A DNA stretch of 64,000 nucleotides, taken from Halomicrobium zhouii. GTDB lineage: Archaea > Halobacteriota > Halobacteria > Halobacteriales > Haloarculaceae. Shown here piece by piece: positions 8,439 to 17,402 of the stretch. The stretch spans positions 558,001 to 622,000 of the forward strand of contig NZ_FOZK01000002.1 in NCBI RefSeq assembly GCF_900114435.1, read 5' to 3'. Numbering within the stretch: position 1 is the first letter of the stretch; each line of letters begins with the position of its first letter. The notes beneath the pieces were generated by a model. That model made no database searches, was not told the DNA's origin, and saw only the letters and a list, made by a program, of their open reading frames with translations. The translations under genes and the position numbers were made by a program.

Positions 8439-9302
8439 ATGGGTGTGGATAACCGCGGGTGTCGCGAGCAGGAGGACCGCCGGAGTGGCATCTCTCGGCG
8501 GAAGCTTCTCGCCGGTAGTTTAGCGACTATCGGTGCGAGTTCGAACCTCGTGACCGCGACGACGAAAGCGGAGTTTCAGAGCACCGGTTCCGCCTCGGGT
8601 GACGTCCAGGTCGCAGAACTCAACGTGGCGCTGCAGGATAACAGTCGCTTCTTGGCCGGTGTTCAGTACCAGATTATCTATCAGGTGGTGATGGAGACGG
8701 GATACGATGGAATCGAGATAACGGTGGACAACACGTCGGGCGATTCGTCGACGTACACGCGGGACGTGAGCGACGGGCAGGAAGGAGTGATTCAGCACAC
8801 TGCCGACGCGGGAGCGTATTTCGACACGTTCGAGTTCACGTTCGAAGTGAGCGTCGCCGGAGCCGGAGATTCGAACCCGGTCCTGACGGAAGCCCTCACT
8901 GATTCGCCAGACGGAACGAATCCGCCGGGAGACGACATGGGTGGGTCAGACGACCCGACCCTCGAATCGTTTACCGTGATGGATCTGAGTAACGGCGACG
9001 ACGGGACCCGATACGACGTCTCGTATCAGGTCGCCGACGCCGGCGGGTTCGACGGCGAGGTTCAGGTTCACATCGAGAGTACCAACGGGTTCTTCGGGTT
9101 CCTGTTTCCCGAGGGAAACCAGACGATGTCGAACGATTCTGTCGGTAGCGGTACCGTGTCGTACCCGAACGACGGCGAAACCTATCCCCGGTGGGGGCCG
9201 TTTGGCATCACTGTCGAAGTCGTCAAGGACAACGGCATCGTCGTCGATTCGGGGACCGTTACCGACGAGCCCGACGGGAACGGAACGTCCTGGAGTTCGT
9301 AG
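8439..9302 (+). CDS. Tat-exported protein with SipW-like signal and two beta repeats
   Basis: 287 residues from the ATG preceding GVDNRGCREQ. The N-terminus carries ISRRKLLAGSLATIGASSNLV followed by a small-residue stretch ending KAEFQSTGSASGD, which resembles SipW-type (TasA/camelysin) signals where a hydrophobic tract is followed by AxF(S/Q)xT. The mature part has two related units of about 90 residues (…RFLAGVQYQIIYQV… and …GTRYDVSYQVADAGGFDGEV…), likely Ig-like beta sandwiches. Same overall design as the next gene downstream. An extracellular or fibre-type role is an inference; no enzyme motif is present. Confidence 0.65.
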   Translation: MGVDNRGCREQEDRRSGISRRKLLAGSLATIGASSNLVTATTKAEFQSTGSASGDVQVAELNVALQDNSRFLAGVQYQIIYQVVMETGYDGIEITVDNTSGDSSTYTRDVSDGQEGVIQHTADAGAYFDTFEFTFEVSVAGAGDSNPVLTEALTDSPDGTNPPGDDMGGSDDPTLESFTVMDLSNGDDGTRYDVSYQVADAGGFDGEVQVHIESTNGFFGFLFPEGNQTMSNDSVGSGTVSYPNDGETYPRWGPFGITVEVVKDNGIVVDSGTVTDEPDGNGTSWSS

Positions 9303-9359
9303 TTGAGTCAGCCGTCGACTAGGTTAGCCAGTTGACCCGTTCAGGTATCGGCCACGTCG

Positions 9360-9369
9360 CTTATATATC
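9360..9369 (+). promoter_or_regulatory. TATA box of the 9407 gene
   Basis: CTTATATATC stands out in GC-rich surroundings, 38 bases before the ATG at 9407, predicting a short leader of about 10-15 bases. It shows that the second repeat protein has its own promoter and is not only read through from the gene at 8439. Confidence 0.65.
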
Positions 9370-9406
9370 AGAATCACTCTCCATTTAGTAGCGAGTTCGC
9401 CGCACC

Positions 9407-10606
9407 ATGGGTGGGAAGAAACGCCGATCCGAGGCCGAGAAGCCTGGCGGGAGCGGTATCTCTCGGCGGAAGTTCGTCGCCGGGAGCCTGTTCCTCGTCG
9501 GCGGGAGTTCGATGCTGGTCGACGGCGAAACCACGGCGTCCTTTCGAGACAGCCTTTCTGCGAGCGGAACGGTCGCCGTCGACGGCGATCCGACGCTGAA
9601 CTATCAGATTCAGGACGAATCCAAGAATAACAACGCGGAGTATCAGATCGCGTTCCAGGTCAAGTGGGTTTCTAACTTCGATCGGATCGAAGTCGAGGTC
9701 GAAAACATTGACAATCCAAACATTAGTGGAGACACGTTTACGCGCGCCGAATTAGAGGGGACGATCTCCTATCCCAGGGATGGGGGCAGTGATGGCGGGG
9801 CAATGGGAGAGCGTTATCAATTTACATTCCGAGTGTACAGGCAGGGGACCAATGACCCGATTATTACGAAGCAGACGACCGATGAAGCGGGCGGGAGCGG
9901 CTCTAGCAGTGGAGAGTTCGGCAACACGAACAGTCCACAGTTAGACTGGGTCCTCGTGGAGGATACAACCAAGAACAACAACGGTGAGTACACCGCTTAT
10001 TACGAGGTTTCAAACCTTGATAGCTTTGGGCAAGTTCGAGCACGGTTTCGTGACACCAACAATAGCGCGGCTACGAACACCGACCTGAGCCAGGACTCTC
10101 CCACGGGGAGCCTCAGTTACAACGAAGGGGGGACTGAAGGCGACTCGTTCGAGATAACCATCGAGGTTGAGAACCAGAGCGGACTTGTTGTCGACGACGT
10201 TGTAATTAACGACGATGCCGATGGAAGCGACCCATCGGGATACGGTGATCCGACTCGTCCCGACAGCCCAAAACTCGAGTCGTTCACCCTCACCGATACC
10301 ACTCAGAACAACACTACCAACTATACAGTCTCCTACGAAACATCAAACACCGATCGATTCGGTGGTGCCAGAGTCACATTTGAGGACACACAGAAGGAAT
10401 CCGCTACGGAAATCAAGACCACCGGCTCAAATGAACCGAATGGCACTGTCGAGTACAGTTCTGGTGGAACAGAGGATCACCGCTTCGAAGTCACCGTGGA
10501 AATTCTTGAAACACGTAATGGAACAACGTTCGCAATCGATTCTGGCACTCTCGAAGATACCGCGGACGGGGGTGCCACAATGAAGTGGCCCGAGGACGCT
10601 AACTGA
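9407..10606 (+). CDS. Tat-exported protein with SipW-like signal and three beta repeats
   Basis: 399 residues. The N-terminus (ISRRKFVAGSLFLVGGSSMLV ... TASFRDSLSASGTVAV) parallels that of the 8439 product. Three tandem units begin near residues 63, 178 and 287, each with the pattern (T/S)K/QNN…EY/NY-x-(V/A)-x-Y/F-(E/Q)-V…(F)-D-x-F/I. They are rich in Asn and Thr and have several N-x-S/T sites. Base composition is clearly less GC-rich than the neighbours (many AAC/ACA/AAT codons), hinting at recent gain or relaxed composition. Probably a cell-surface or secreted structural protein; function not recognised. Confidence 0.65.
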   Translation: MGGKKRRSEAEKPGGSGISRRKFVAGSLFLVGGSSMLVDGETTASFRDSLSASGTVAVDGDPTLNYQIQDESKNNNAEYQIAFQVKWVSNFDRIEVEVENIDNPNISGDTFTRAELEGTISYPRDGGSDGGAMGERYQFTFRVYRQGTNDPIITKQTTDEAGGSGSSSGEFGNTNSPQLDWVLVEDTTKNNNGEYTAYYEVSNLDSFGQVRARFRDTNNSAATNTDLSQDSPTGSLSYNEGGTEGDSFEITIEVENQSGLVVDDVVINDDADGSDPSGYGDPTRPDSPKLESFTLTDTTQNNTTNYTVSYETSNTDRFGGARVTFEDTQKESATEIKTTGSNEPNGTVEYSSGGTEDHRFEVTVEILETRNGTTFAIDSGTLEDTADGGATMKWPEDAN

Positions 10607-10639
10607 GGACCCCATTTAGTCTGCATCACGTCCTCCAGT

Positions 10640-11410
10640 CTACGTGAACAGCGTCGCGAGACTCTCGACAGTCGTTACGGGACTCACCTCGACACCGTCC
10701 AGATCCCCCGCGTCCACGTCCCCACCAGTCCCGGTCACCAGAACCGCGTCGATACCGGCGGCCTCGGCGCCCACCAGGTCGGCCTGCGGGTTGTCGCCGA
10801 CCATCACCGTCCGCTCGGGCGACAGTCCTTCCATCGCGATCTCGAACAGTCGGGGTTCTGGCTTGCCGACGACGGTCGCCGCGGCGCCGGTGGCGGCCTC
10901 GATGGCCGCGACGGTGGCGCCGGTCCCGGGCGCGATACCGTCCGACGTTGGGTACCAGCCGTCGGCGTTGGCAGCGACGAGGGACGCACCTTCCTCGTAT
11001 ATCAGCTGGGTCGCCTGCTTGATATCGGCGTAGGCGACCGTGTCGTCGTGGCCGACCACGACGGCGTCGACGGCCTCGTCGCGGACGGCGATGCCGTGGG
11101 CTCGAATCATCTCGGCGAACCCTTCGCCCCCGACGAGCGAGACCGACTCGATGCCCTGCTCGGCGAGGTACTCCGCAGTCGCCCAGGCGGCGCTGACGAC
11201 GTCTTCCGGATCGGCCTCGATTCCGAATCCCTGGAGGTCCTCGACGAGGGTCTCGCGGCGGGCTCTGGAGTTGTTGGTCACGAATCGGACGGATTTTCCA
11301 CGCTCACGGAGTTCCTGAATCGCGTCGACCGCGCCGGGGACTGGCGAGTCGCCGACGTGGACCACGCCGTCCATGTCGACGAGGAACGCGTCGTACTGGT
11401 CGACGAGCAT
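10640..11410 (-). CDS. HAD-IIA family sugar/nucleotide phosphatase (NagD-like)
   Basis: 256 residues. Motif I is LVDMDGVVHVGD (nucleophile Asp near residue 12), motif II VTNNSRA, motif III lysine in VVGKPEPRLFEIAME and motif IV VMVGDNPQADLVGAEAAG. Class IIA cap is expected between motifs II and III. NagD-type enzymes dephosphorylate small phosphate esters such as nucleotides or phosphoglycolate; the substrate cannot be assigned from motifs. Single gene, followed on the same strand by nothing coupled. Confidence 0.87.
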   Translation of the reverse strand: MLVDQYDAFLVDMDGVVHVGDSPVPGAVDAIQELRERGKSVRFVTNNSRARRETLVEDLQGFGIEADPEDVVSAAWATAEYLAEQGIESVSLVGGEGFAEMIRAHGIAVRDEAVDAVVVGHDDTVAYADIKQATQLIYEEGASLVAANADGWYPTSDGIAPGTGATVAAIEAATGAAATVVGKPEPRLFEIAMEGLSPERTVMVGDNPQADLVGAEAAGIDAVLVTGTGGDVDAGDLDGVEVSPVTTVESLATLFT

Positions 11411-11479
11411 CTACTCCGGTGAACGGGAGCGACGACAAAGAGTGAACCGACCGAGCGGCGTGCCGGCGGCCGGCACGGT

Positions 11480-12721
11480 TCAGAGAGTCACCGTCTCCCC
11501 CAGCACCGGGGCCGTCGCGTCGAACCCGTCTTCCCGCAACTCCGCGGCGAAGGCCGCGGTCCGGTCGCCGTGGTTGAGGAGCACCGGCGTGTCGCGATAG
11601 GAATCCAGGAAGGTGAGCAGGCCCTCGCGGTCCGCGTGCGCGGAGAAGTCGTACAGTTCGACCTGGGCGCTGACGGGCAGCCGCCGGCCGTCGATTTCGG
11701 CGCTCCCGGTGTCCAGCAGGTCCCGGCCCGGCGTCCCCTCGACCTGGTAGCCCGTCATCGCTATCTTGTTCACCGGATGTTCCCGAATCGCCGGGACGTA
11801 GGTCATCGCCGGGCCGCCGGACAACATACCAGAGGTGGTGATGATGACCGTGTTTTGCTCCGCAATTCGCCGGCGCTGCCCGTCTCGGCCGTCGACGAAG
11901 CGGGCGTGAGATGTCGCCCGCTGGAGCGCGTCGGCGTCCCGGAGGAACTCGGGGTGGCGACGGAGGAGTTCGGTGACTCTCGTTCCCATCCCGTCGACGT
12001 AGCACTCGACGTCGTGGGCTGCACAGACGAGCATCATCTCCTGGGTTCGGCCGATGGCGAAGGCGGGAACGACGACGGTCCCGCCCTCCCAGATGGTCGT
12101 CTGGAGTGATTCGACGAACCGCCGTTCGACGCTGTCGCGGTCTTCGTGGGTGACGTCGGAGTACGTCGACTCGCAGACGACGGCGTCGGCCGCGGGGCGG
12201 GACGTCGTGCCCGCGACGAGTCGCTGATTATCTGTGTGGAAGTCGCCGGTGTAGAGCAGGCGCGTGTCGCCGTCGTCGACGAGGACGTGCGCGCTCCCGG
12301 GGATGTGGCCCGCGTCGAAGAAGGTCACCTCGTAGCCGGCGACGGCGAATGATTCTGCCTCCCCGTAACCGTGGGTGTGGGAGACCTGGCTCATCCGCCG
12401 GACGTCGGTCACGGTGAAGGGGCACTGCATCGTCCCGCCGTGGAGTTTGAGGGTGTCCTCGGCCAGCGTCGTCGCCAGGTCCCGCGTCGGCGGCGTCCAG
12501 TGAATCTCGGGCAGATCCTGGCCCCGGGACATGAGCGACGGCACCGCCCCGGCGTGGTCCAGGTGGCCGTGCGAGACGACGACGGCGTCGGGGTCTACGT
12601 CCCCGACGGGGTACTGCGGGGGCGACTCGCTGGCCATCCCGTAGTCGAGCACCAGCGAGTCGTCGACCAGGACGGCGCTCCGACCGATCTCGTCGGCCCC
12701 GCCCAGGAACTGGACCTCCAT
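11480..12721 (-). CDS. Metallo-beta-lactamase/beta-CASP family nuclease (exonuclease/aCPSF2-like)
   Basis: 413 residues. MBL motifs are visible: SHGHLDHAG (motif 2, near residue 50), GSAHVLV and GDFHTDN (motifs 3-4 region), then the beta-CASP stretch VVPAFAIGRTQE, TSGMLSGGPA and the terminal FSAHADREGL with LLNHGD. Proteins of this type process RNA, either as endonuclease or 5'-3' exonuclease. It lacks the N-terminal KH domains of aCPSF1, so it is the shorter archaeal form. The reading frame begins immediately after a region with a collapsed repeat element (12816-12844). Confidence 0.88.
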   Translation of the reverse strand: MEVQFLGGADEIGRSAVLVDDSLVLDYGMASESPPQYPVGDVDPDAVVVSHGHLDHAGAVPSLMSRGQDLPEIHWTPPTRDLATTLAEDTLKLHGGTMQCPFTVTDVRRMSQVSHTHGYGEAESFAVAGYEVTFFDAGHIPGSAHVLVDDGDTRLLYTGDFHTDNQRLVAGTTSRPAADAVVCESTYSDVTHEDRDSVERRFVESLQTTIWEGGTVVVPAFAIGRTQEMMLVCAAHDVECYVDGMGTRVTELLRRHPEFLRDADALQRATSHARFVDGRDGQRRRIAEQNTVIITTSGMLSGGPAMTYVPAIREHPVNKIAMTGYQVEGTPGRDLLDTGSAEIDGRRLPVSAQVELYDFSAHADREGLLTFLDSYRDTPVLLNHGDRTAAFAAELREDGFDATAPVLGETVTL

Positions 12722-12815
12722 CGACCGTTCGTGGTCGCTCCAGGGGTTTTCCTCCGTCGATTCTCTGATCTTGCGTGTACAGTGTGCTCACTGCAACCAC
12801 TATCGGCAACAGTTA

Positions 12816-12844
12816 GAAAGCCCCCGGCCCCTTTCAGTCCCACC
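12816..12844. repeat. Collapsed half-copy of the long inverted-repeat element family
   Basis: The stretch GAAAGCCCCCGGCCC followed by CTTTCAGTCCCACC reproduces the two end sequences of a left arm of the elements at 35453, 44757 and 61565, but with the roughly 90 bases that separate them in those elements missing. It lies in the divergent gap between the beta-CASP nuclease and an aldo/keto reductase. Otherwise the gap 12722-12948 shows only promoter-like sequence. Confidence 0.65.
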
Positions 12845-12948
12845 CTCGTGGTTGAGTCAGTCAGGTTATTTTCCGGTGGATGCCCGGTTAGCGTGAATCG
12901 AACCCCGCCACGGCACGCCCTTTTCACGACGGAGTGCCAACTTCTCGC

Positions 12949-13761
12949 ATGGAGTACGAGACCGTTCGCGGCGTCCAGGTGCCGGCCGTCGGCCTCGGGA
13001 CCTACCAGCTTCAGGGTCGGGCGGGGATCCGGGCCGTGAAGCGCGCGCTCGACCTGGGCTATCGCCACCTCGACACCGCGGAGCTGTACGAGAACGAGAC
13101 GGTAGTCGGGACGGCGCTCGGGGAGTCCTCGGTCGACCGCGAGGCGGTGTTCCTGACGACGAAAGTGTGGAAGACCAACCTCGCCCGCGACGACGCGCTG
13201 GCCTCCGGCCGCCGGAGCGCCGAGAAGCTCGGGGTAGACACCATCGACCTCCTGCTGATCCACGCGCCGAGCGGTTCCGTTCCCATCACCGAGACCATCG
13301 GGGCGATGAACGACCTCCAGTCCGAGGGGACGGTCCGCCACGTCGGCGTGAGCAACTTCTCGGTCGACCAGTTGCGGACGGCGATGGAGGCTTCCGAGAC
13401 GCCGATCCTCACCAACCAGGTCGAGTACAGCCCCTACGAGGACCAGTCGGCGCTCCTCGAGTTCTGCATCGAGCACGACGTCCTGCTGACGGCCTACAGC
13501 CCGCTGGCCAAGGGGAGGGTCGCGAAGGACGGCACGCTCACGGAGATCGGCGAGCGCCACGGGAAGACGGGCGCGCAGGTCGCGCTCCGGTGGCTCGTCC
13601 AGCAGCCGAAGGTCGTCACCATCCCGAAGGCCGGCGGCGAGGACCACCTCCGGGAGAACATCGACGTCTTCGACTTCGCGCTCACCGACGACGAGATGAC
13701 GACGGTGGCGGAACTCGGCGGCGGTCCGATCGACAGGATCCGTTCGCTGCTCAATCTCTGA
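12949..13761 (+). CDS. Aldo/keto reductase (first of three)
   Basis: 270 residues, (beta/alpha)8 NADPH-dependent oxidoreductase. Catalytic tetrad candidates are Asp and Tyr in HLDTAELYENE, Lys in FLTTKVWK and His in LLLIHAP; the cofactor end IPKAGGEDHLRENIDVFDF is typical. Most similar in style to 2,5-diketo-gluconate reductase-like AKRs. The ATG at 12949 is preferred over a GTG five codons upstream, as family members begin directly with the first beta hairpin. Substrate not predictable. Confidence 0.9.
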   Translation: MEYETVRGVQVPAVGLGTYQLQGRAGIRAVKRALDLGYRHLDTAELYENETVVGTALGESSVDREAVFLTTKVWKTNLARDDALASGRRSAEKLGVDTIDLLLIHAPSGSVPITETIGAMNDLQSEGTVRHVGVSNFSVDQLRTAMEASETPILTNQVEYSPYEDQSALLEFCIEHDVLLTAYSPLAKGRVAKDGTLTEIGERHGKTGAQVALRWLVQQPKVVTIPKAGGEDHLRENIDVFDFALTDDEMTTVAELGGGPIDRIRSLLNL

Positions 13762-13793
13762 GCGGGCGTTCCGACGCTCGGAGGATCGCCCCC

Positions 13794-15107
13794 CTAGTCC
13801 GGGCCGGTTGCCTGCAGTCGCTCGGCGACGAACGCCGTCGCCGCCGGGACCGCCCGGGCCTGGGCCTCGGCGTGGAGGGCCTGAACGAACGCCTGCTCCG
13901 GTCCGCCGTAGTGCTCTCGGACGTGCACTGCGGCACCCCGGAGCGACAGCAGCGCTGGCTCGGCGATGTCGACGGCCAGCGCCTGCGGCTCGACGTCCCA
14001 CGCGGCTTCGAGCGCGCCTCTCGCCCCGTCGACTGCCGCCTCGATATCGTCGACGGACGGGTACTCCCGGTAGTGCCCGCCCTCGATGGCGTCGACGACG
14101 GCTTCCAGCGCGCCGGCGGCGACGAATCCGTGTCCGGCCGCGAGGACCGCCGTCGCGGGGTCGTGGCGCTGGCGCGCCGCTTCCGCCTGCTCGCTCCGCC
14201 ACTCGACCGTCCGCGAGGTGTCCCTGAACAGCGTCTCGGCCGGCGTGTCTGACAGGTCACCGTCGAACACCTCGTCCGGTTCGACGTCGACGTACTCCTC
14301 CAGATCGCTCGCGGTTCGCGAGAGGGAGCGACCGAGCCGCGCCGCGGCGCCCGCGAGGTGCTGTCGGTGCCTGACGTCGTCGTCAACGCCGCTGCGGTAC
14401 TGCTCGCGCAGTCGAACGGCGTCGATCGCGACGGCCATCGCCCCGTCGACGGTCCCGACGACGTCGCCGGCCTGGAAGACCGACTTGCCAGGGTCTGCCG
14501 GGAACGGGGCCCTCGTGTGTAACTGCCTGCGGCACGTCTGTACGTAGTCCTCGAGGGTCGCGTGGACGACCACGGCTTCGACCGGGTCTGTCGCCCGGTA
14601 CGCCCAGTCGGCCTCGAACGCGGCCAGTCGCGACCTGGCGCGCTCGCGCAACGCGCGGACGTCGCTCCGGCCTATCTCACCGGTCGCTGCCAGGTGCGTC
14701 CCCATGACCGTGGCCGCCTCCTCCCGGCGGTTCCGCCACGTCTCCAGCCGGCTCCGCGGGCGCCCGGACGCGTCCTCGTTCAGGGCCGACGCGGCCGCTT
14801 CCCGGTCCTCGGCTACCTGCGAGGCGATGACGCCGTTCGGGTAGCCGGGCTCGTCGGGGACGGCGTCGACGTACTCGCGTGCGCGGTCGCGGTGGTGGTG
14901 CTGGAGCGCCGCCGGGATACCGACCGGGAAGGCGTCGGGTTCGAGCACGTCCTCGACGGACGCGACCGCCCGTTCGACGGCCTCTCTGTCGTAGTCGGGG
15001 CGCTCGTCGGTCTCGTCGCCGAACTCGGAGAGCCCGGAACAGCCGGCCAGCGCCGCGAGCCCGGCGCCGCATCCGGTGAGGAGCTTCCGCCGCGTCGGAT
15101 CCGTCAT
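13794..15107 (-). CDS. Haloarchaeal Tat lipoprotein, unknown function (alpha-helical)
   Basis: 437 residues. The start MTDPTRRKLLTGCGAGLAALAGC contains a Tat motif and lipobox. The rest is predicted mostly helical, rich in Ala, Arg, Glu and Asp (RARSRLAAFEADWAYRATDP and similar), with a few Trp and no recognised catalytic motif. Its ATG overlaps the stop codon of the gene at 15104 (ATGA), so the two lipoproteins are translationally coupled and probably act together at the cell surface. I do not recognise the family. Confidence 0.7.
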   Translation of the reverse strand: MTDPTRRKLLTGCGAGLAALAGCSGLSEFGDETDERPDYDREAVERAVASVEDVLEPDAFPVGIPAALQHHHRDRAREYVDAVPDEPGYPNGVIASQVAEDREAAASALNEDASGRPRSRLETWRNRREEAATVMGTHLAATGEIGRSDVRALRERARSRLAAFEADWAYRATDPVEAVVVHATLEDYVQTCRRQLHTRAPFPADPGKSVFQAGDVVGTVDGAMAVAIDAVRLREQYRSGVDDDVRHRQHLAGAAARLGRSLSRTASDLEEYVDVEPDEVFDGDLSDTPAETLFRDTSRTVEWRSEQAEAARQRHDPATAVLAAGHGFVAAGALEAVVDAIEGGHYREYPSVDDIEAAVDGARGALEAAWDVEPQALAVDIAEPALLSLRGAAVHVREHYGGPEQAFVQALHAEAQARAVPAATAFVAERLQATGPD

Positions 15108-15715
15108 CGGCCATCACTCCCGTTCGCGAGGGTGACGTTGGCGTCGAACGGTTCGGGCCGTGGCGGCCGGGAGCACGAACTGCTCATCCCCGACCCCATG
15201 CCGCTGTACTCGTCGCCGGTGAACGGGAGCCTGATGGCGTAGCCGGCGGTGTGCTCTGCGTCGGCGTCGCACTCGACGTCGACGGGCCGCAGGTCGCGAC
15301 AGAACTGCGCGCTGGGACCGGTCCGGTCGACCGTGACGTGCCTGAGTTCAACGGTGTAACACGCCGGGACCGACTGTGCGAAGATGTAGATCGACCGCTC
15401 CTCGAAGTCGGTGTCGGCGCTGAACTCGCGGAGCGTCCGGGCCGCCGGCACGTCGGCGAAGGTCAGTTCCGCGAGGTCCTCCGTGCTCTTCAGGTGGTCG
15501 TAGCCACCGGCGTGCCCGTCCGGGAACTCGTCGCGACGGGTGAATAGAGCCGCGCCGTCCTCGTCGCGGACCCGTTCGATCTCGTAGTCCGTGACGCGTC
15601 GTTCGAACTGGTTGGGCGATACGTCGCTGCTGTCGGTCCCCCGACACCCGGCCAGCGCGACCGCGAGGCCGCCGGCCAGCGTCGAGAGGGTCTGCCGTCG
15701 GGACCAGTCGGGCAT
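15104..15715 (-). CDS. Haloarchaeal Tat lipoprotein, unknown function
   Basis: 203 residues from MPDWSRRQTLSTLAGGLAVALAGC, a Tat signal with lipobox; a longer frame to 15754 adds only residues ahead of the signal. The mature part has paired cysteines (VPACYTVEL, AQFCRDLRPVDVEC) that could be disulphide-bonded outside the cell, and ends with SSSCSRPPRPEPFDANVTL. It is first in a two-gene operon with the gene at 13794. Family not recognised. Confidence 0.7.
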   Translation of the reverse strand: MPDWSRRQTLSTLAGGLAVALAGCRGTDSSDVSPNQFERRVTDYEIERVRDEDGAALFTRRDEFPDGHAGGYDHLKSTEDLAELTFADVPAARTLREFSADTDFEERSIYIFAQSVPACYTVELRHVTVDRTGPSAQFCRDLRPVDVECDADAEHTAGYAIRLPFTGDEYSGMGSGMSSSCSRPPRPEPFDANVTLANGSDGR

Positions 15716-15869
15716 TGGCGTGGGTCGCTCCCGCGAGTGCAAACCTCTTTCCACTCGGCTGCAGGGTGTCGACCGCGCATTCTCGCCTCTGATACCGGCG
15801 TCTGCGTCCTGTGCGCCGTCTAACCGGCAAATTTATGGTTAGTAACGGAAACGATACCGGCAACTACCA

Positions 15870-17306
15870 GTGTTCTCGCTCAATCCCGTCCGGCTCGCGC
15901 TCGGCCTCGTCGGGGCCGTGCTCGTCCGGGTGGGGCTCATCGAACGCGAGCGGGTCGAACACTCGCTCGACCTGGCGTCTCCCCGCATCGTCACCGGCCT
16001 CGCCAGGATGTCGAAGTCGACGGCCGACGTCGCGATGGTCGGGATAGCGCTCGGTCCGGCTGCCATCGCGGGCGTGGGCTACGCCGCCCCGTTCTGGGGA
16101 ATCGCGTTCGCGCTCGGCGGCGGTGTCGCAGGCGGGACCATCGGCCTCGTCTCCCAGCGCTTCGGCGCCGGTGCGCACGAGGAACTCGCCCAGTCAGTGA
16201 AGGTGAGCGTGCTGCTCGCCGTGGCTATCACGCTCCCCATCACGCTGCTGTTCGCCCTGGTTCCGGGCGTCCTGGTCGACCTGATCGGCTCCGGCGAGTC
16301 GGCGACCGCCTTCGGGACGGACTACCTCCGCGTCGTCAGCGTCGGCGTCCCGTTCGCGGCGCTCAACCTCGTCGGCAGCCGGACGCTGGTCGGCGCCGAC
16401 GACGCCTGGTCGCCGATGGTCCTGCGTGGCGGGGGCGCCGTCGTCAACATCGTCGTCAACGCCGTCCTCATCTTCGGGCTGGGGATGGGCGTCGTCGGGG
16501 CGGCCATCGGCACCGTCGTCGCGAACGTCCTCGTGACCGCGGGGTTCGCCGCCGGTCTCGCCCGCGGGCGCCTGCCCGGCGTCGGCGAGTTGCCCGTCCG
16601 AATACCGCTCTCCGGCCCGCACCTCGACCGCGATCTCCTCGCGAACCTGCGCGAGATATCGACACCGCTCATCGCCACCAACCTCGCCCGCAGCGGCGGA
16701 CAGTTCCCGAAGATTTTCATCGTCGGGCTGTTCGGGCCGAACGTCGTCGCGGCCTACGTCGTCGCCATGCGCGTCCGCGGGCTCATGGATACCCCTAACT
16801 GGGGGTTCAGCATGGCCTCGTCCAGCCTCGTGGGCCAGGCGCTGGGCCAGGACGACGAACGCGAGGCCGGCGCGTGGGCCAGCGATATCATGCGGTTCTC
16901 GCTGGCCGCCTACGCCCTCATCGCCGTCGGGGTCCTCGTCTTCGTCGACCCCATCGCCCGGGTGTTCGTCGACGAGCCGGCCATCCTCCCGCTCGTGACG
17001 ACGTTCCTCACCGTCGCCGCGGTGAGCATCCTCTTCAACGGGGTCTACGGCGCGTCGACGGGTCCACTGCGGGCGAGCGGGGACACCCGCTGGCCGATGT
17101 ACGCCCAGCTGGCCGGTCTCTACCTGTTCACGCTCCCGGTCGCCTACCTCGGCGCCGTGACATCGATCGGAATCGCGGCGCTGTACGCGGCCATCGTCCT
17201 GGAGATGGCCGTCCCCGCGGCGATAACGTACTACCGCTACCGCAGCGACACCTGGAAAGTCGTCAGCCGCGACTACCGCCCCGACGCCGCCGCGACGACC
17301 GACTAG
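15870..17306 (+). CDS. MATE-family efflux transporter
   Basis: 478 residues with about twelve hydrophobic segments in two halves. It begins with a GTG and an N-terminal extension (VRLALGLVGAVLVRVGLIERERVEH) seen in a haloarchaeal MATE subgroup, then PRIVTGLARMSKSTADVAMVGIALGP, where the usual MATE N-lobe begins. Conserved stretches GGGVAGGTIGLVSQRFGAG and GFSMASSSLVGQALGQ lie in the first and second halves. A TATA-like AAATTTATGG is at 15829-15838. Expected to export cationic compounds using an ion gradient; substrate unknown. Confidence 0.88.
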   Translation: MFSLNPVRLALGLVGAVLVRVGLIERERVEHSLDLASPRIVTGLARMSKSTADVAMVGIALGPAAIAGVGYAAPFWGIAFALGGGVAGGTIGLVSQRFGAGAHEELAQSVKVSVLLAVAITLPITLLFALVPGVLVDLIGSGESATAFGTDYLRVVSVGVPFAALNLVGSRTLVGADDAWSPMVLRGGGAVVNIVVNAVLIFGLGMGVVGAAIGTVVANVLVTAGFAAGLARGRLPGVGELPVRIPLSGPHLDRDLLANLREISTPLIATNLARSGGQFPKIFIVGLFGPNVVAAYVVAMRVRGLMDTPNWGFSMASSSLVGQALGQDDEREAGAWASDIMRFSLAAYALIAVGVLVFVDPIARVFVDEPAILPLVTTFLTVAAVSILFNGVYGASTGPLRASGDTRWPMYAQLAGLYLFTLPVAYLGAVTSIGIAALYAAIVLEMAVPAAITYYRYRSDTWKVVSRDYRPDAAATTD

Positions 17307-17402
17307 GGCGGCCGTCTCCCGGCCGCCCCTTCCGTGCCGGTGCTCCGCCGGATTCGCCGCCGCACGCGTTAAGTGACCGAACCACCATGTGACACCAGAA
17401 CA

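Noticed and set aside
9301-9330. TTAGCC-like half-site near 9325 as a fifth iron box
   Set aside because: Only one half-site (AGGTTAGCC) without the matching arm, and not placed at a promoter like the others.
12595-14202. 535-residue open frame on the minus strand
   Set aside because: It covers three real genes and a gap, is Arg-rich and without domain features.
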